Origin: Bostrychus sinensis
Taxonomy: Eukaryota > Chordata > Actinopteri > Gobiiformes > Eleotridae
Assembly: GCA_020698575.1 (NCBI GenBank)
Contig: CM036244.1
Location: 28,122,034 to 28,186,033, forward strand
DNA length: 64,000 nucleotides
Direction of reading: 5' to 3'
Shown here: piece by piece, positions 23,211 to 34,400 of the stretch
Numbering within the stretch: the stretch's first letter is position 1
Layout: each line of letters opens with the position of its first letter
Position numbers and translations under genes: made by a program
The notes under the pieces: generated by a model
Seen by the model: the letters and a program-made list of their open reading frames with translations, nothing else
What the model was told of the DNA's origin: nothing
Database searches by the model: none

Positions 23211-23789
23211 TCTTGCAGTCTGTAGAGGATGCTATGGCACGCACTGCTGTGGCAATGAGTCTAATCTGTTTAGGCCGGGGGAGGGGAGAAGTGATTCAAG
23301 TTTAAACAACATGTTTTCTGACGCAGAGCTATGGCAAAATTGTAAAGAATTTTAACAAAAATTGGATAGTTTTAGGTGCCCCATGTCTCTAGATGAACCT
23401 AACCAAATTTGAGCTCATTTGGTCCAAAGCCAAAGGAGGAGTTAAAGTACGAGGTGTGGTGGATGAGGTTCAGATTCAATTCAACCAATATGGCTGACTT
23501 CCTGTTTGTTGGAGGGCGGAGCTATAATACAGTTTTAGGTTTGTCTCAATGTGAACTATCATTGTACCAAATTTCATTGCTCTCCATCAAAGTAAGGGAG
23601 GCCCAAACCCCATAGGGGTCAAATTCCTAGGGGCGCTGTCAAGCAATTTTGTTTTGGGCATGTCAAATTTGGCTATTTTCATCAATTTTTTCTACGGACC
23701 TGATCACTGTGCCAAGTTTCATGAGTTTTCAGCTATGGCCAAGGGGTCAAATTTGAGCCAACGGTGGCAGAAAAAAAAAAGAAGAAACC

Positions 23790-24060
23790 ACACAAAAACA
23801 ATAGGCCCTGCGCCTGCTTTGCTTGGCTCGGGCCTAATAAGAAACCGCATGAAAACAATAGGCCCTGCATCTGCTTTGCTTGGCTCGGGCCTAATAAGAA
23901 ACCGCATGAAAACAATAGGCCTTGCACCAGCTTTGCTTGGCTCGGGTCTAATAATAATAAGAAGAAACTGGACATTCACAATAGGCCCTACGCCTGCTTT
24001 GCTTGGCTTGGGCCTAATTCGAAACTGCACAAAAACAATAGGCCCTGCTCAGAAAAAAAT
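23790..24060. repeat. Tandem array, 57-bp period, about five copies
   Basis: The landmark ATAGGCCCTGC occurs at 23,801, 23,858, 23,915 (as ATAGGCCTTGC), 23,981 (as ATAGGCCCTAC) and 24,038. Four spacings are therefore 57, 57, 66 and 57 bp. Each unit has GCTTTGCTTGGCTCGGGCCTAATAAGAAAC. Because 57 is divisible by three, several frames stay open and mimic a repetitive protein. There are no regularly unique spacers, so it is not a CRISPR array. It forms the 3' end of the old modular repeat. Confidence 0.9.
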
Positions 24061-25499
24061 GGCTTTAAATGTATAATATAGTGTACACAGCAGTCTATAC
24101 TGTTTAATATTATAAAAGTATACAATATTATAAGTTACAAATAGGACAACATGTAATTTTATACTAAATAGTTTTGGATGTTAAGACTCTTAAAATACTA
24201 CTAGAATGAGCCCATGTACCACCAGTGGAACCCGTGCCATACTTTGAGAACCACTGGTTTATTAGAATGTCTTGATGCCGGATGTCAAAAAACTGTGTGT
24301 TAATGTGATAGTTAATTGTTATTCAGAGGCTGTTTACACAAAGTTCTAAAACAAAAATACTGTGCTGCTTTTTGGCTGTTGGATTCACACAAAAACAAAA
24401 CAGAAAACGGCTGAAATATTATTCTCAAGGCAATAATATTGTTGCACAATACAGCTGGCGAGGTCTACTCTCCCTTATGGCCAAGGTCTTATTTATGTGG
24501 TAATTATTTTTAGCTACAGAAGAAAGAAAAAGGCATTATTGTAAAACATTGGTTAATTTTTAATACTATGCCTATATGGTTTTGTCTGAGCTGATCAATG
24601 GCAGAGTTTAACAGGGTGAAATTAGCCTCCTGTGAACTCACGGTGATGGACACAGACTGCTGCCTTACTGCACTCATTCTGCAGGCCCAGTGGGATTCTC
24701 AACGGTGACTCACCATGAGAAAAAAACGGCCTACACCTTCACTCAGGCTGTCAATGAAATGTGCAAAAAAACAGCACGTAGGAGCAGATGAGAAGGCCGG
24801 CGAGCTGGATGACTCATTCAAAAATATATCAAGCCACTCCACGCGCCAGACTCTTGAATGGGGTAGAGTAAAAAGACAGTAGTGGTGCTTGAAGGACAGT
24901 AGTGACAGGCTGCCAGCTTGCATCACGTGTTAGTAGGTGGTTCTTCAGTACATAGTGTCACTGGAGGAACAATGGCTGGTGGGGCCACGCTGTACACCAC
25001 ATTGGATCAGACCAGAAAGGTCATTAATGTTAGTCATGATTATTCACAGGCAAAGCCCACACATGGAAAGATCATCTGCTGAGTCATGGTGAGGTTCATG
25101 CTGGTGCGACTCAGCAGGGAGGTATGGTCCTGAAAGTTTGTCAAGTCATAGTAGAAGAGAACATATGAGGATATATACAGTATATTCTGATAAAAAGGAG
25201 AATTTATAATGTATTGATAAATCTGCTGGCTGTCCAGCTTTTGAACTCATGTATGAATCATGAAACAAATCTGACCCATTTCCCTCTTTGCAGCAGTGAT
25301 TAAATCACTATGTGACAATTACCTTGTAATGCACTTCTGCCTATTTTAACTGTTTAACTATTACAGGTAAATGCCATTGAAAGATATTACAACATAAAGA
25401 GGCTTAATAAGAATTACGTTTATTTTACTATACTACACAAGTCTACTCCTTCTATATTATAGTATAACTAGATGGAAATGAGACATAAACTACTTGAAA
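24061..25499. other. Mostly unique sequence with a short MITE-like tip
   Basis: Around 24,215-24,265 (TGGAACCCGTGCC...GAGAACCACTGG) lies a piece reminiscent of a hAT-type MITE end. The stretch 24,600-25,150 has balanced composition, no simple repeats and no recognised TE sequence; it could hold conserved non-coding sequence, but nothing here proves it. No gene is supported. Confidence 0.4.
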
Positions 25500-25519
25500 A
25501 TATATATATATATATATAT
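25500..25519. repeat. (TA)n microsatellite
   Basis: About ten TA units, directly 5' of a truncated restriction-like-endonuclease LINE fragment. Confidence 0.9.
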
Positions 25520-25876
25520 TGGACAAACAGCAGAGGAAAGCCGTTGTGGTTGACATCGCAATACCAAGCGATTGTAACATCAGGAAAAAGGAACACGAGA
25601 AACTGGAGAAGTACCAAGGCCTCAAAGAAGAACTTGAGAAGGCCTGGAAAGTGAAGGCAACAGTGGTGCCCGTGGTCATCGGAGCACTCGGGGCAGTAAC
25701 CCCCAAACTGGAAGAGTGGCTACAGCAGATCCCAGGAAAAACATCAGACATCTCAGTCCAGAAGAGCGCAGTCCTAGGAACAGCAAAGATACTGCGCAGA
25801 ACCCTCAAGCCCCCAGGCCTCTGGTAGAGGACCCGAGCTTGGATGGATGAAACCGCCCACGGAGGGCGAGAGGACA

Positions 25877-25882
<6 letters not shown>
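25519..25882 (+). pseudogene. Rex6/R4-like LINE C-terminal fragment, between TA arrays
   Basis: The open frame (25,519-25,827) encodes about 102 residues matching the extreme C terminus of a LINE with a restriction-like endonuclease: DKQQRKAVVVDIAIPSD at residues 2-18, then KKEHEKLEKYQGLKEELEKA and VPVVIGALGAVTPKLEEWL, ending RTLKPPGLW and a stop at 25,825-25,827. Rex6/R4-type LINEs carry this endonuclease after the RT. The 5' part of the endonuclease, the zinc-finger region and the RT are missing, a typical 5' truncation. The copy ends in a short 3' UTR that runs straight into a second TA array, so both borders are TA repeats. Confidence 0.82.

Positions 25883-25934
<52 letters not shown>
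25883..25934. repeat. (TA)n microsatellite, about 26 units
   Basis: Pure TA run of about 52 bp, followed by an AAGA-rich run to about 25,953. It is the 3' border of the LINE fragment before it and likely the insertion site. Confidence 0.95.
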
Positions 25935-25936
<2 letters not shown>

Positions 25937-25954
25937 AAAAGAAAGAAAGAAAGA

Positions 25955-27245
25955 GTATGAAAGCCTGGACAGCACCAGGGTCTGACATGATTCATGCTAC
26001 TACTACTACTACTGGCTGAAGAAGCTAACTACACTCCATGAGCACCTGGCAGCACAAATACAGCTGCTAAAGGTTGGGACCCACCCCGAATGGCTAACCG
26101 AAGGCTGGGCAATCCTGATCGAGAAGGATCCCCTGAAAGGAACAGTACCATCCAACTATCGGCCAATAACCTGTCTCCCCACCACATGGAAGCTCATGTA
26201 AGGAATTATAGTGACTAAGATAAGTGGGCACATGGATCAATACAAGAGCACAGTACAGAAGGGTATTGGTAAAAATATCAGTGGAGCAAAACACCAGCTG
26301 CTGGTAGATAGAACTTTTGCTTGGGACTGCAAAGCCAGACTATCTGTGCACTACCTGGATTGATTACAAGAAAGCCTATGACTCAATGCCACACACATGG
26401 ATCATGGAATGCTTGGAGATGTATAACATCAACAGGACTTTAAAAGCCTTTGTTGCAAACTTGAATAGGCAGTGGAAGACCACCCTTGAGGCCAATTGCA
26501 AGCCAATTGTGTCCATCAAATGTGGGATATACCAAGGAGATGCTCTGTCCCCGCTGCTGTTCTGCATAGGTCTGAACCCCCTCAGCCAGATAATCACCAA
26601 GACTGGCTATGGGTACCGACTCAGGAACGGGGCCACCATCAGTCACCTCCTCTATATGGATGATATCAAGCTGTACGCCAAGAGCAAGAGAGACTTGGAC
26701 TCACTGATCCACACAACCAGGATCTACAGCAATGACATCAGAATGTCATTCAGACTTGAGAAGTGTGGGTGGATGGTGACAAAGAGAAGGAAGGTAGTTC
26801 ATACAGTAGGGGTCTCACTCCCAGACGGCAGAATAGCAGACATTTAGGACAGCTACAAGTACCTTGGAATCCCACAAGCAACCTCAACCTCAAGCAATGG
26901 CAACCTCGAACAGGCCACAAGAAAAGCAGCCACAGCCAAATATCTCCAACGAGTAAGGCAAGTCCTAAGGAGTCAGCTCAGTGGCAAGAACAAAGTCCAG
27001 GCAAACAAAAGCTATGCCCTGCCAGTCATCAGATACCCTGCGGGAAAAATAAGCTGACCAATGGAAGAGATTCAGACCACAGATGTGAAAACACGGATGC
27101 TTCTGACCATGCATGGAGGGTTCCACCCCAAATCCAGCACCCTGAGACTGTACACTAAGCGCAAGGAAGGAGGACAGAGGACTAGTGAGTGTCAGCACCA
27201 CTATCCAGTATTGATGAAACATCCAGAAAATGTTCATAGTCTATA
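25955..27245 (+). pseudogene. Rex6/R4-like LINE reverse transcriptase, both ends truncated
   Basis: A second sense-strand piece of the same LINE type, holding RT. KAWTAPGSDMIHAY (about 25,958) leads to GTVPSNYRPITCLPTTWKLM (26,140-26,200), then a stop and frameshift region; 26,317-26,847 is clean with TTWIDYKKAYDSMPHTWI (domain A), IYQGDALSPLLFCIGLNPLS (domain B) and the catalytic SHLLYMDDIKLYAKS (about 26,641-26,690). A TAG follows VSLPDGRIADI; the thumb continues as DSYKYLGIPQA, ATRKAATAKYLQRVRQVLRSQL and MLLTMHGGFHPKSSTLRLYTKRK up to about 27,180. The zinc-finger and endonuclease parts are absent because the antisense Rex3 copy begins here. RT residues are intact but the gene is broken. 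Confidence 0.85.
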
Positions 27246-28435
27246 AGCCCATCCATCCGTCTTCTTCCGCTTATCCGGGGCCGGGTCACAGGGGCAGCAG
27301 TCTAAGCAGAGATGCCCAGACTTCCCTCTCCACAGACACTTCCTCCAGCTGTACCAGGGGGACCCCAAGGCGTTCCCAGGATAGCTGAGAGACATAGTCC
27401 CTCCAGCATGTCCTAGGTCTTCCCCGGGCCTCCACCCGGTGGGACATGCCCGACACACCTCACCAGGGAGGCGTCCAGGGGGCATCCGGAACAGATGCCC
27501 GAGCCACCTCAACTGGCTCCTCTCGATGTGGAGGAGCAGCGGCTCTACTCCAAGTGCCTCCAGGGTGACTGAGCTCCTCCCCCTATTTCGCAGGGAGCGC
27601 CCAGCTACCCTGCAGAGAAAACTCATTTCAGCTGCTTCTATCCAGGATCTTGTCTTTCAGTCATGACCCAAAGCTCATGACCATAGGTGAGAGTAGGAAC
27701 GTAGATTGACCGGTAAATCAAGAGCTTCGCCATTCGGCTCAGTTCCTTCAACACCACGACAAACTGTTACAATGACCACATTACTGCAGATGCTGCACCA
27801 ATCCGTCTGTCAAGTCTCACGCTCCATCCTACCCTCACTCGTGAACAAGACCCTGAGATATTTGAAATCCTCCACTTGAGGCAGGAGCTCTCCGCCAACC
27901 TGGAGAGGGCATCCACCCTTTTTCAGTCGGAAACCATGGCCTCAGACTTGGAGGTGCTGATTCTCATTACAGCCGCTTCACACCGGGCTGCAAACCACCC
28001 CAGTGTACACTGAAGGTCCTGGTTCGATGACGCTAACAGGACAACGTCATCTGCAAAAAGCAGAAATGAAATCCTGTGGTTCCCAAACGGGACTCCCTCC
28101 AGCCCCTGGCTGTGCCTAGAAATTCTGGCCATAAAAATTATGAACAGAACCGGTGACAAAGGACAGCCCTGCCGGAGTCCAACATGCACTGGCAACAGGT
28201 CTGACTTACTGCTGGCAATGCAAACCTGTGCACCAATGCAAGCTCCTGCTCTGGTCATACAGAGACCGGACAGAGGACCGGACCTTAGCAGAGGGCCTCG
28301 GACCCCATACTCCCAGAGCACCCCCCAAAGAATGCTAAGAGGGACATGGTCGAACGCTTTCTCCAAATCTACAAAGCACATGTGCACTGGATGGGTGAAC
28401 TCCCATGAACCCTTGAGCACCTGATAGAGGGTGGT
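27246..28435 (-). mobile_element. Rex3 (RTE) LINE, antisense, 5' truncated
   Basis: Minus-strand LINE of about 1.2 kb. The RT palm (27,923-28,420) shows CFVDLEKAFDHVPLSIL, VGLRQGCPLSPVLFIIFM and the intact catalytic LLFADDVVLLASS, then CEAAVMRISTSKSEAMV. After a damaged middle (27,630-27,920) the C terminus (27,234-27,626) reads MSFLCRVAGRSLRNRGRSS and RSQLRWLGHLFRMPPGRLPG. The 3' end at about 27,246 is marked by CATCCATCC, the antisense of the GGATG tail of RTE elements. The sequence at 28,149-28,169 agrees, with one mismatch as I recall it, with the Rex3 primer site used in fish cytogenetics. The middle frame is shifted, so it is dead. Confidence 0.9.
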
Positions 28436-29131
28436 CTATTAGTGATTACCAAAATTATATCTGAGTTGCTGTACTTTTTACACTACCAGTGAGCATTTGC
28501 ATTTTGTTAGTGTGTAGACATTAATTATTGCTTAATGATGCTATTTGGTGTTCTTACGTGGATGGACATAATAACATAAAAGCTATGCACAGGCCCTTTA
28601 AGCTAGCTTGACAGTGGACTGAATAATTTACTAGTTGCTAAAACATCCATAACCAGACTACTAACGCTTTTAATGGCCAGCCTCAGGCTTACACATCGGA
28701 GAGACCACCAGGAAGCAGGTCAGACCACAATTCACAGCGGAAAGGTGACAGGATGACCCGGGTTCAGCAGGTACAGCGTGGGGGCCTGAAGCGTAATGGC
28801 AGAGAGTAAGACAAAATGGCATTTGGGCTGGGACAGGGCAGGCAGTGATGGTATGAGAGTGGGACAGTGAGCAGCGGCCCAGTTGGATGTGTAAATAAAG
28901 TGACATGAAGAGGTGGCAAAGTCAAAGGACATGTATTGGAGCTGTGACGAATGCATCACCAGTCCACTCCTGACATGTGTGCAGCAGAAGGCTGTGGGTG
29001 GAGGAGCGGTGACAGTTCTGAGCCAGGGAAACACCAAGACAGCAGGAGAACGTATCTACAGTGTGTTTAATGGTTGTTTTACCTTCTGTGTTATCCTATT
29101 TTCTAATAGCATTGTACAACTCTAAGTAATA
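28436..29131. other. Unassigned spacer
   Basis: 28,670-29,060 is G-rich and unique-looking, but its open frames overlap on both strands and have no recognisable domain. Confidence 0.4.
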
Positions 29132-29320
29132 ACACTGGAGCTGTGGTTCCCAAATGGTGAACATTATATGAATTACTGCAAAAGTAAAAAACATAAAGGT
29201 AAAATAAAATGACATAAAGATAAGGCAAAAAAATATTGTAACAAGTAAGTTACAGTAAAATGGCTTAAGATACGACTGAAAATTTAGTCAGCACAAACAG
29301 AACAGTTAAGAACCACTGTA
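29132..29320. repeat. Possible short MITE, GTGGTTCCCAAA-type ends
   Basis: AGCTGTGGTTCCC at the left and, reverse complemented, TACAGTGGTTCTT at the right form an imperfect inverted pair around about 190 bp. No clear target duplication is visible. Confidence 0.35.
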
Positions 29321-30635
29321 CTTGAGGGAAAGGTATCTTATAAAATAGCAGTACTGTAGACAAATACTGTGTCTGTAATTCAACTGTGACTTAAAACGTA
29401 AAAATGTGTGAAATGAGATGAGATTGCAATCCCACCTACATACCCTTAGATCCTTGGAGATTTGGAGTTTCTTGTCCAATATGTTAGTTGAGAGAAACTC
29501 TTATGGCAGTACTGGTGAATACCAAATATAAAAACATCCAACCTGTGATAAGCATTTATTAAGATTAAAAAAGAGTATCAAGGAGTGTCGATTTGTAAAC
29601 CTATGGTAGCCCTGCAGGGACACATTTTTTAGGTCTAGTGCTTTAACTGCCACATAAAAACATATAACTTATGATAATTTGAAAAGAGAATGGCAGACCC
29701 TTCTACACCCACTCATGTTCTTGGAGATTTCATGTTTTGCAGTGTGCTCTGGAGATTCAGCAGTTGTCCCCTCAGTATGAATAAAAAAAGCTATTCTCCA
29801 AAAGTTTTTAAAGATGATTTTGTGATTCAACCTAGACTTGAGCAAACTTGAAACTGCCTTCTAATCCAGCACCCACCAGCACGTCTTATTCATATAACCC
29901 ACGCAGGTGTCCAGATGGTGACTGGGCAGCTCCCTGCAGTGGTTTTCTGAGTAGATGGGACGATCATAGTCAGATCATGAGTCAGTGTGTTCATCCTGAC
30001 GTCTCGCTCTCTCACCCACCTGCCTCTCTTCACTCATCTCTGTCCTTCACATTGCGATCCTCCCGGGGGGTTATCTGTATGCAGGGGAAGCCAGCCGAAG
30101 CTCCCCGTGGCTGTGTACTGAGTGTCAGACTGGAGGGTCCCCTTACCTGGAGAGAGTGTCAAATAGCATCTGCTCAGCAAATCTACAGCCGTTCGTCCTT
30201 CACATCACAGACACTACGTTCGATAGTAAGGCAGGGCTGCGGCACTTGAAATCAGTGAATGGATAAATGGTTTTGCTATGTGGTGTAGTAATTAGCACAC
30301 ATCATCAGCTTTTAATTATAAACACCAGAATGAGAAATGGCTGTGCTAATTTGTTTTCCCCCCTAATAACAAAGCAAAAATTTGTCCTGTAAACTTATAC
30401 TTAAAAAATGTTTGGCCAGAATACTTTCAGTTTATTTATTCATTTTGTTGTTTTTAGATTTTGGTTGGATAGTGCAAATCATAACTGCTTTTGGCATGAG
30501 TTAGGGTACAAAGGACAAAATGGCACAATATTACTACTATTATTACTTGGAATTATTCACTATGGTTAATTGGAATTTACCAATTCATTTTTTACCAATT
30601 CACACATTTTTTAAATGCTGGAGGAAGACCTTTAA
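29321..30635. other. Unassigned spacer
   Basis: The frame at 29,848-30,249 has no recognisable domain, no splice context and a Ser/Pro/His-rich composition typical of chance frames. I do not call a gene. Confidence 0.4.
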
Positions 30636-31421
30636 AGTTACACTGTGTAAGATTCCCAGTCTTGCGCCTCTAGAGGCCACAGGTGCCACAGCACTGTCGC
30701 AAAACGTAAACACTAGCTTGGACCCCTCCTCCTTCTGAAACTGTGCGAACGTGCGTTACCTCAAACTAACAATGGGACTAGAGAGTGCATTCATATTTAC
30801 TGTATAAACTTCTGTAACCACTTGTGTGGCCGCAGATTGGATCTTCTATAGAGTTAGCGCTAGCGTTAGCTTATCGCGCAATGGTCGCATTAAAACAACT
30901 AATAACTGTATGAAAAAGCACGTTCTAAAGAAAAAATAAAGAGGCTAATTTACCTGTCCAACAGTAAAGAAGCAAAAACGTGATCCGATTTGCAGCCTTC
31001 TCTGTCTCTCATCTGACGCCAGCGAGCAAAAGTCTGTCCGATGTTGACTCTTGTTTGCGATCTGGTGCGGTCCCTTTCCCGTTTTCTTTTTCTTGCCTCG
31101 TCCGACATTGTCTTCATCTTCTTGTGTCCTTCGGCCATGACGAACTGGCGAAAATAACAATGCTAAAAGTAGCTTCATGGTTATACCTGTGCCTCAGGTA
31201 TAAGAGCAGAAGGGGGAATGCTGTAAAGCAAGACGTTTCCTGTCAGGTGACTTTTCCTGAACAGCAGGAGCGCTCCCGGCCAAACTACGAGGGCGATTTC
31301 TCAGTACAGAAGCCCCGCTCGGAGCAACAGATCGCGCCTCAGGACTTATAATCGCTCAAAAAATCACAAAAACAAGTCAGTATGCCCCACATATTTAGGA
31401 GAAAAGTTACACAGTGTAACT
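30636..31421. mobile_element. TTAA-flanked DNA element (piggyBac-like), exon-bearing
   Basis: A perfect 15-bp inverted repeat, AGTTACACTGTGTAA, lies at both ends, and each end abuts TTAA (30,632-30,635 and 31,422-31,425). TTAA target duplication is the hallmark of piggyBac-type transposition. Because the repeat continues by symmetry (TTAAAGTTACA), other boundaries are possible. The element is 786 bp, too short for a transposase, and none is seen. Its interior is rich in CpG and carries an exon-like open frame on the minus strand (30,954-31,138). Confidence 0.72.
30954..31138 (-). CDS. Putative captured first coding exon, basic Arg-rich peptide
   Basis: Within the TTAA element, a minus-strand frame starts at an ATG (31,138) and runs 61 codons, then reaches CTGTTGGACAG followed by GTAAATT, a good splice donor (GT at 30,953-30,952). 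The peptide begins MAEGHKKMKTMSDEARKRKR and goes on with RSQTRVNIGQTFARWRQM, a highly basic N terminus followed by a DREG-type segment, ending SDHVFASLLLD. Similar starts occur, as I recall, in many predicted fish proteins of unknown function, which would be explained by the spread of this element. No downstream exon is visible. It may be a transposon-borne gene part or a captured host exon. Alternatively, read without splicing, it ends after one more codon, 62 residues. Function is unknown. Confidence 0.45.
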
Positions 31422-34400
31422 TTAAGAGCTTACGAAGGACAAGAAGTAGAAAATGTATATCTTATATATCTTTTATATCAGTATAGTATTTTTGTAGTCT
31501 CCCATAACATAAAAAAGCATGGTAAAAATAAAAGCACTTTAGTAGAGCAGATAACATAAAAAATATTACAAAATTGTGCAAATTGTGATACAAGCGTGAA
31601 ATTTGCCACGATTCGCCACGCAAAAATCCAAGATGGCGTACATTTTTCACGATGGTGTCCTACAGGATCTGTAAAAATGTCATTTCTAGCAAGGTTTGCC
31701 AATCTTCACAATCTTTGTGTAATTTTATATGTTCTATAGGATGCTGAGCTCAGTTTTGGTATTTAAAATGCACTAGAAGTGACCTATGTTGTAGTTTTGG
31801 GCAATGAGTCACTGATTTTTCAAAGTGATCACATGTAGGTAGTTGCTTTTATGATATGTGCCTATGGATTGCTGTCCATAAATTTCATAAAAATTACACA
31901 CATGTACACACATTTATGAGATAAATATGTTTAAATCAAATATTAGTTTTACTGATAATGATTTTTTTTAATAATAAAAAAATGTGTTACATAATGGCAA
32001 AAGTTGCTTATGTTTACATTTTTGGTTTTGGTTCTACACCCTGGATTGCTGATTGTCCAATCAGAAAAGCATAAAGACTGGCAACCCACAGGCCACTGTT
32101 TTAATTTAGACTGCAGTCCTATTTTCAAACCAGTATAGCGTATATGTTGCTTACCGTACCTTTAAAGTAATAACTTAATGATTTGATGATTATCTAATGC
32201 GTAACAAATCTTATTGGTCACTGTCATTGTTTTCATGCACAAGAAGTCCTTGGATGCGCACTCCACGCTAGGGTTCACTGCTCTCTCACCATTTCAGAAC
32301 CTATTTTCAGGACCTTGATTACACATAGCACTCTGTCTGTCACTCTGGTCTGTCCAACTCTCCTGTGGCCTGGTTCCATTTCCTCTCGCCTTTTCCCCTC
32401 TACAGCTAATCTCCTGCTCCTCCTATCACCCAATGCATGACACTGCATTTTCACCACCTCTACTTGATATGCAAAGTTGTGTTTTCAGCAAAAGGTGGGA
32501 CACAACGGCAAGCTTGGTGCAGCCTTGAACACTGAAATTGTGTTCTCTGGTGATGTTGTTGGTGCATGCCCTGATTCTTCAGCCTGCCATTTTGTGCATC
32601 TGTGTGGAAAGATGTTCTTGCTTGTGTGTGTGTATACTGCAATTTATTGTTAAATCATCTCTCTCTGAGTCTGTTAAATTCCTTCCCATACCTCACTGTG
32701 CTCCATAAACGCACACCATCAAGAAAAGCTGATAAAGTGGTATAAAGTTACCCAACATCAATGTGAAAAACTGGTAGAGAGCAAGATGCAGGGAAAAATG
32801 TAATTACAAATTATGGTTATTCCACCAAATACTGATTTCTGAATGTTCTTTACGCAAAACATTCTACCAATTTGTTTGAAAGTGATTTTGAATTATTCAA
32901 ATTCTACAAATACTGCACAATTTCTCTTACTTTGATGTTTTGTAATTACCTTAAAACACAATTTTTTTTTAAATTAGGAAAAACAGTTGTGAACAGTTCA
33001 GAAAGGCAAAGTGTTCAGTTCACCATACTGCACTTATGAAAGATAAACCCTATGATCCTGATCTCATGTTTTTTGAGGGCTGTATTATAAGGGAGCACTC
33101 AAAAGTTTGCATGCAAGTAGTTCAGGTACTGCATACATGTAAGGGCTCCAGACACTTGGATAACACGGGGTGGGATTGCACTGGCAGATGGACATGAGCT
33201 GTTCATGTCATGCTAAGACCTGACTGCCCTCCTCATGCCTCAATGACCAGGCAAAGTACTCAGTGTAGATAGGAGAAAGTGGCATATATCATTTATTTAT
33301 GTCATAATCTGCCTGTGGGAGCTTGGGGTGTTATTCAGAAATGTATGGGAAATACTAAATATGTGATGAACAGCCTTTGGTTAGTAGTACCCAGAACACC
33401 ACCGCAGTAGCCTCTTGAGTGTCATATAGTGCTGGGTTGTTAATTGGTGTGAGCTTCACAACCACCTTTCACATGGAATCTGGTACACACTGGATCACAA
33501 ATTGTATTTAAAATGGGGCAGACTGCATCTGCATCTGATGCTTCTGTTTTGAATTATAGCTGCAATGAGGCTGCAATGAGGCAGTTATTATATACATGCC
33601 CCGATTCTGATTGGTTGTACGTTTTGTGTTCAGAGTTAGTTAAATTTGCATCTGCTGACCCCTATAAATGTATTTATTTGACAGGGATCAGACAAAGTGG
33701 AAAAATAATTTTCTTGCTGCCTTATCCTAGTACATTGAGCTACCTCTACAGATTTTGTACAATCTGCTCCAAACATAGCAAACCTAGACAAAAACCCAGA
33801 TAAAATGTGGAGAAAAAAGTAGATTTTAGGACTTTTATATATGTGGTTGTGTGACTATTCAGGATGGATACACTCATAATTAAAATAAATACATTTATTT
33901 TAATGTATTAATTAATACATTAAAATAAATTAATGGCTTTTCACTTCACTAAGACAGTGAATGAGTCTGGCTGGTAGATTAATAATACAGTGGGCACAAA
34001 AGCACAAAAAACAAAGGGCACAAAAAAACAAAAAAAATGTTGAAAGAAATGTACAACTATATGATACTATAATGTAACTAAAAATGCAATGACCAATGGC
34101 TTGCATTTTATCTCCTTTCAGCCAGATTTAATACCACATTAGCTTAGCCCATCTTTAACACTCGTGTAACTTGGCCATAGCAAATGCTACAATTTAAAGA
34201 GAAAATTAAATCAGACAGGTAAAATATACTTCAGCAAAAATAACAAAAACTGCAATTTCCTCATAAAAATATGTATTTCTAATTGCTACTATATCAGTAA
34301 TATATTTTGAAGATTTTGCAAAGACCTTCATGACCAATGTATACTGCCCATAAATACAGACAACCAGGTTGTCTCTGTGGTCTGCCTGGTCTGCCTATGT

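Larger units (their letters stand above)
16870..24060 (+). repeat. Old modular fish repeat interrupted by three younger insertions
   Basis: Pieces of one anonymous repeat family lie at 16,870-17,112, 21,491-21,794, 22,791-22,841 and 23,211-24,060. Its modules recur: CTGTTTATTGGAGTGTGGAGCTATAAT near 17,000 is repeated as CTGTTTGTTGGAGGGCGGAGCTATAAT near 23,503. It starts near GTCGCAAGCGGCAATAAAAGC and ends in the 57-bp array at 23.79-24.06 kb. The gaps are filled by an L2 LINE, a hAT MITE and a SINE. Because the two related modules could also be separate copies, the claim of one single original element is an inference. Confidence 0.6.

Noticed and set aside
23790..24060. Regular array that could be taken for a CRISPR
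   Set aside because: Units are contiguous 57-bp tandem copies without unique spacers, in a vertebrate repeat context.
23654..24081. Repetitive open frames of 80-140 codons on both strands, looking like a repeat protein
   Set aside because: They come from the 57-bp tandem array, whose unit length is a multiple of three; all frames repeat alike and there is no coding context.
25452..25988. 178-codon minus-strand frame with an Ile-Tyr run
   Set aside because: It is the antisense of two (TA)n arrays and the LINE fragment between them.
29848..30249. 133-codon plus-strand frame
   Set aside because: No domain, signal, splice sites or conservation evidence; composition typical of a chance frame.
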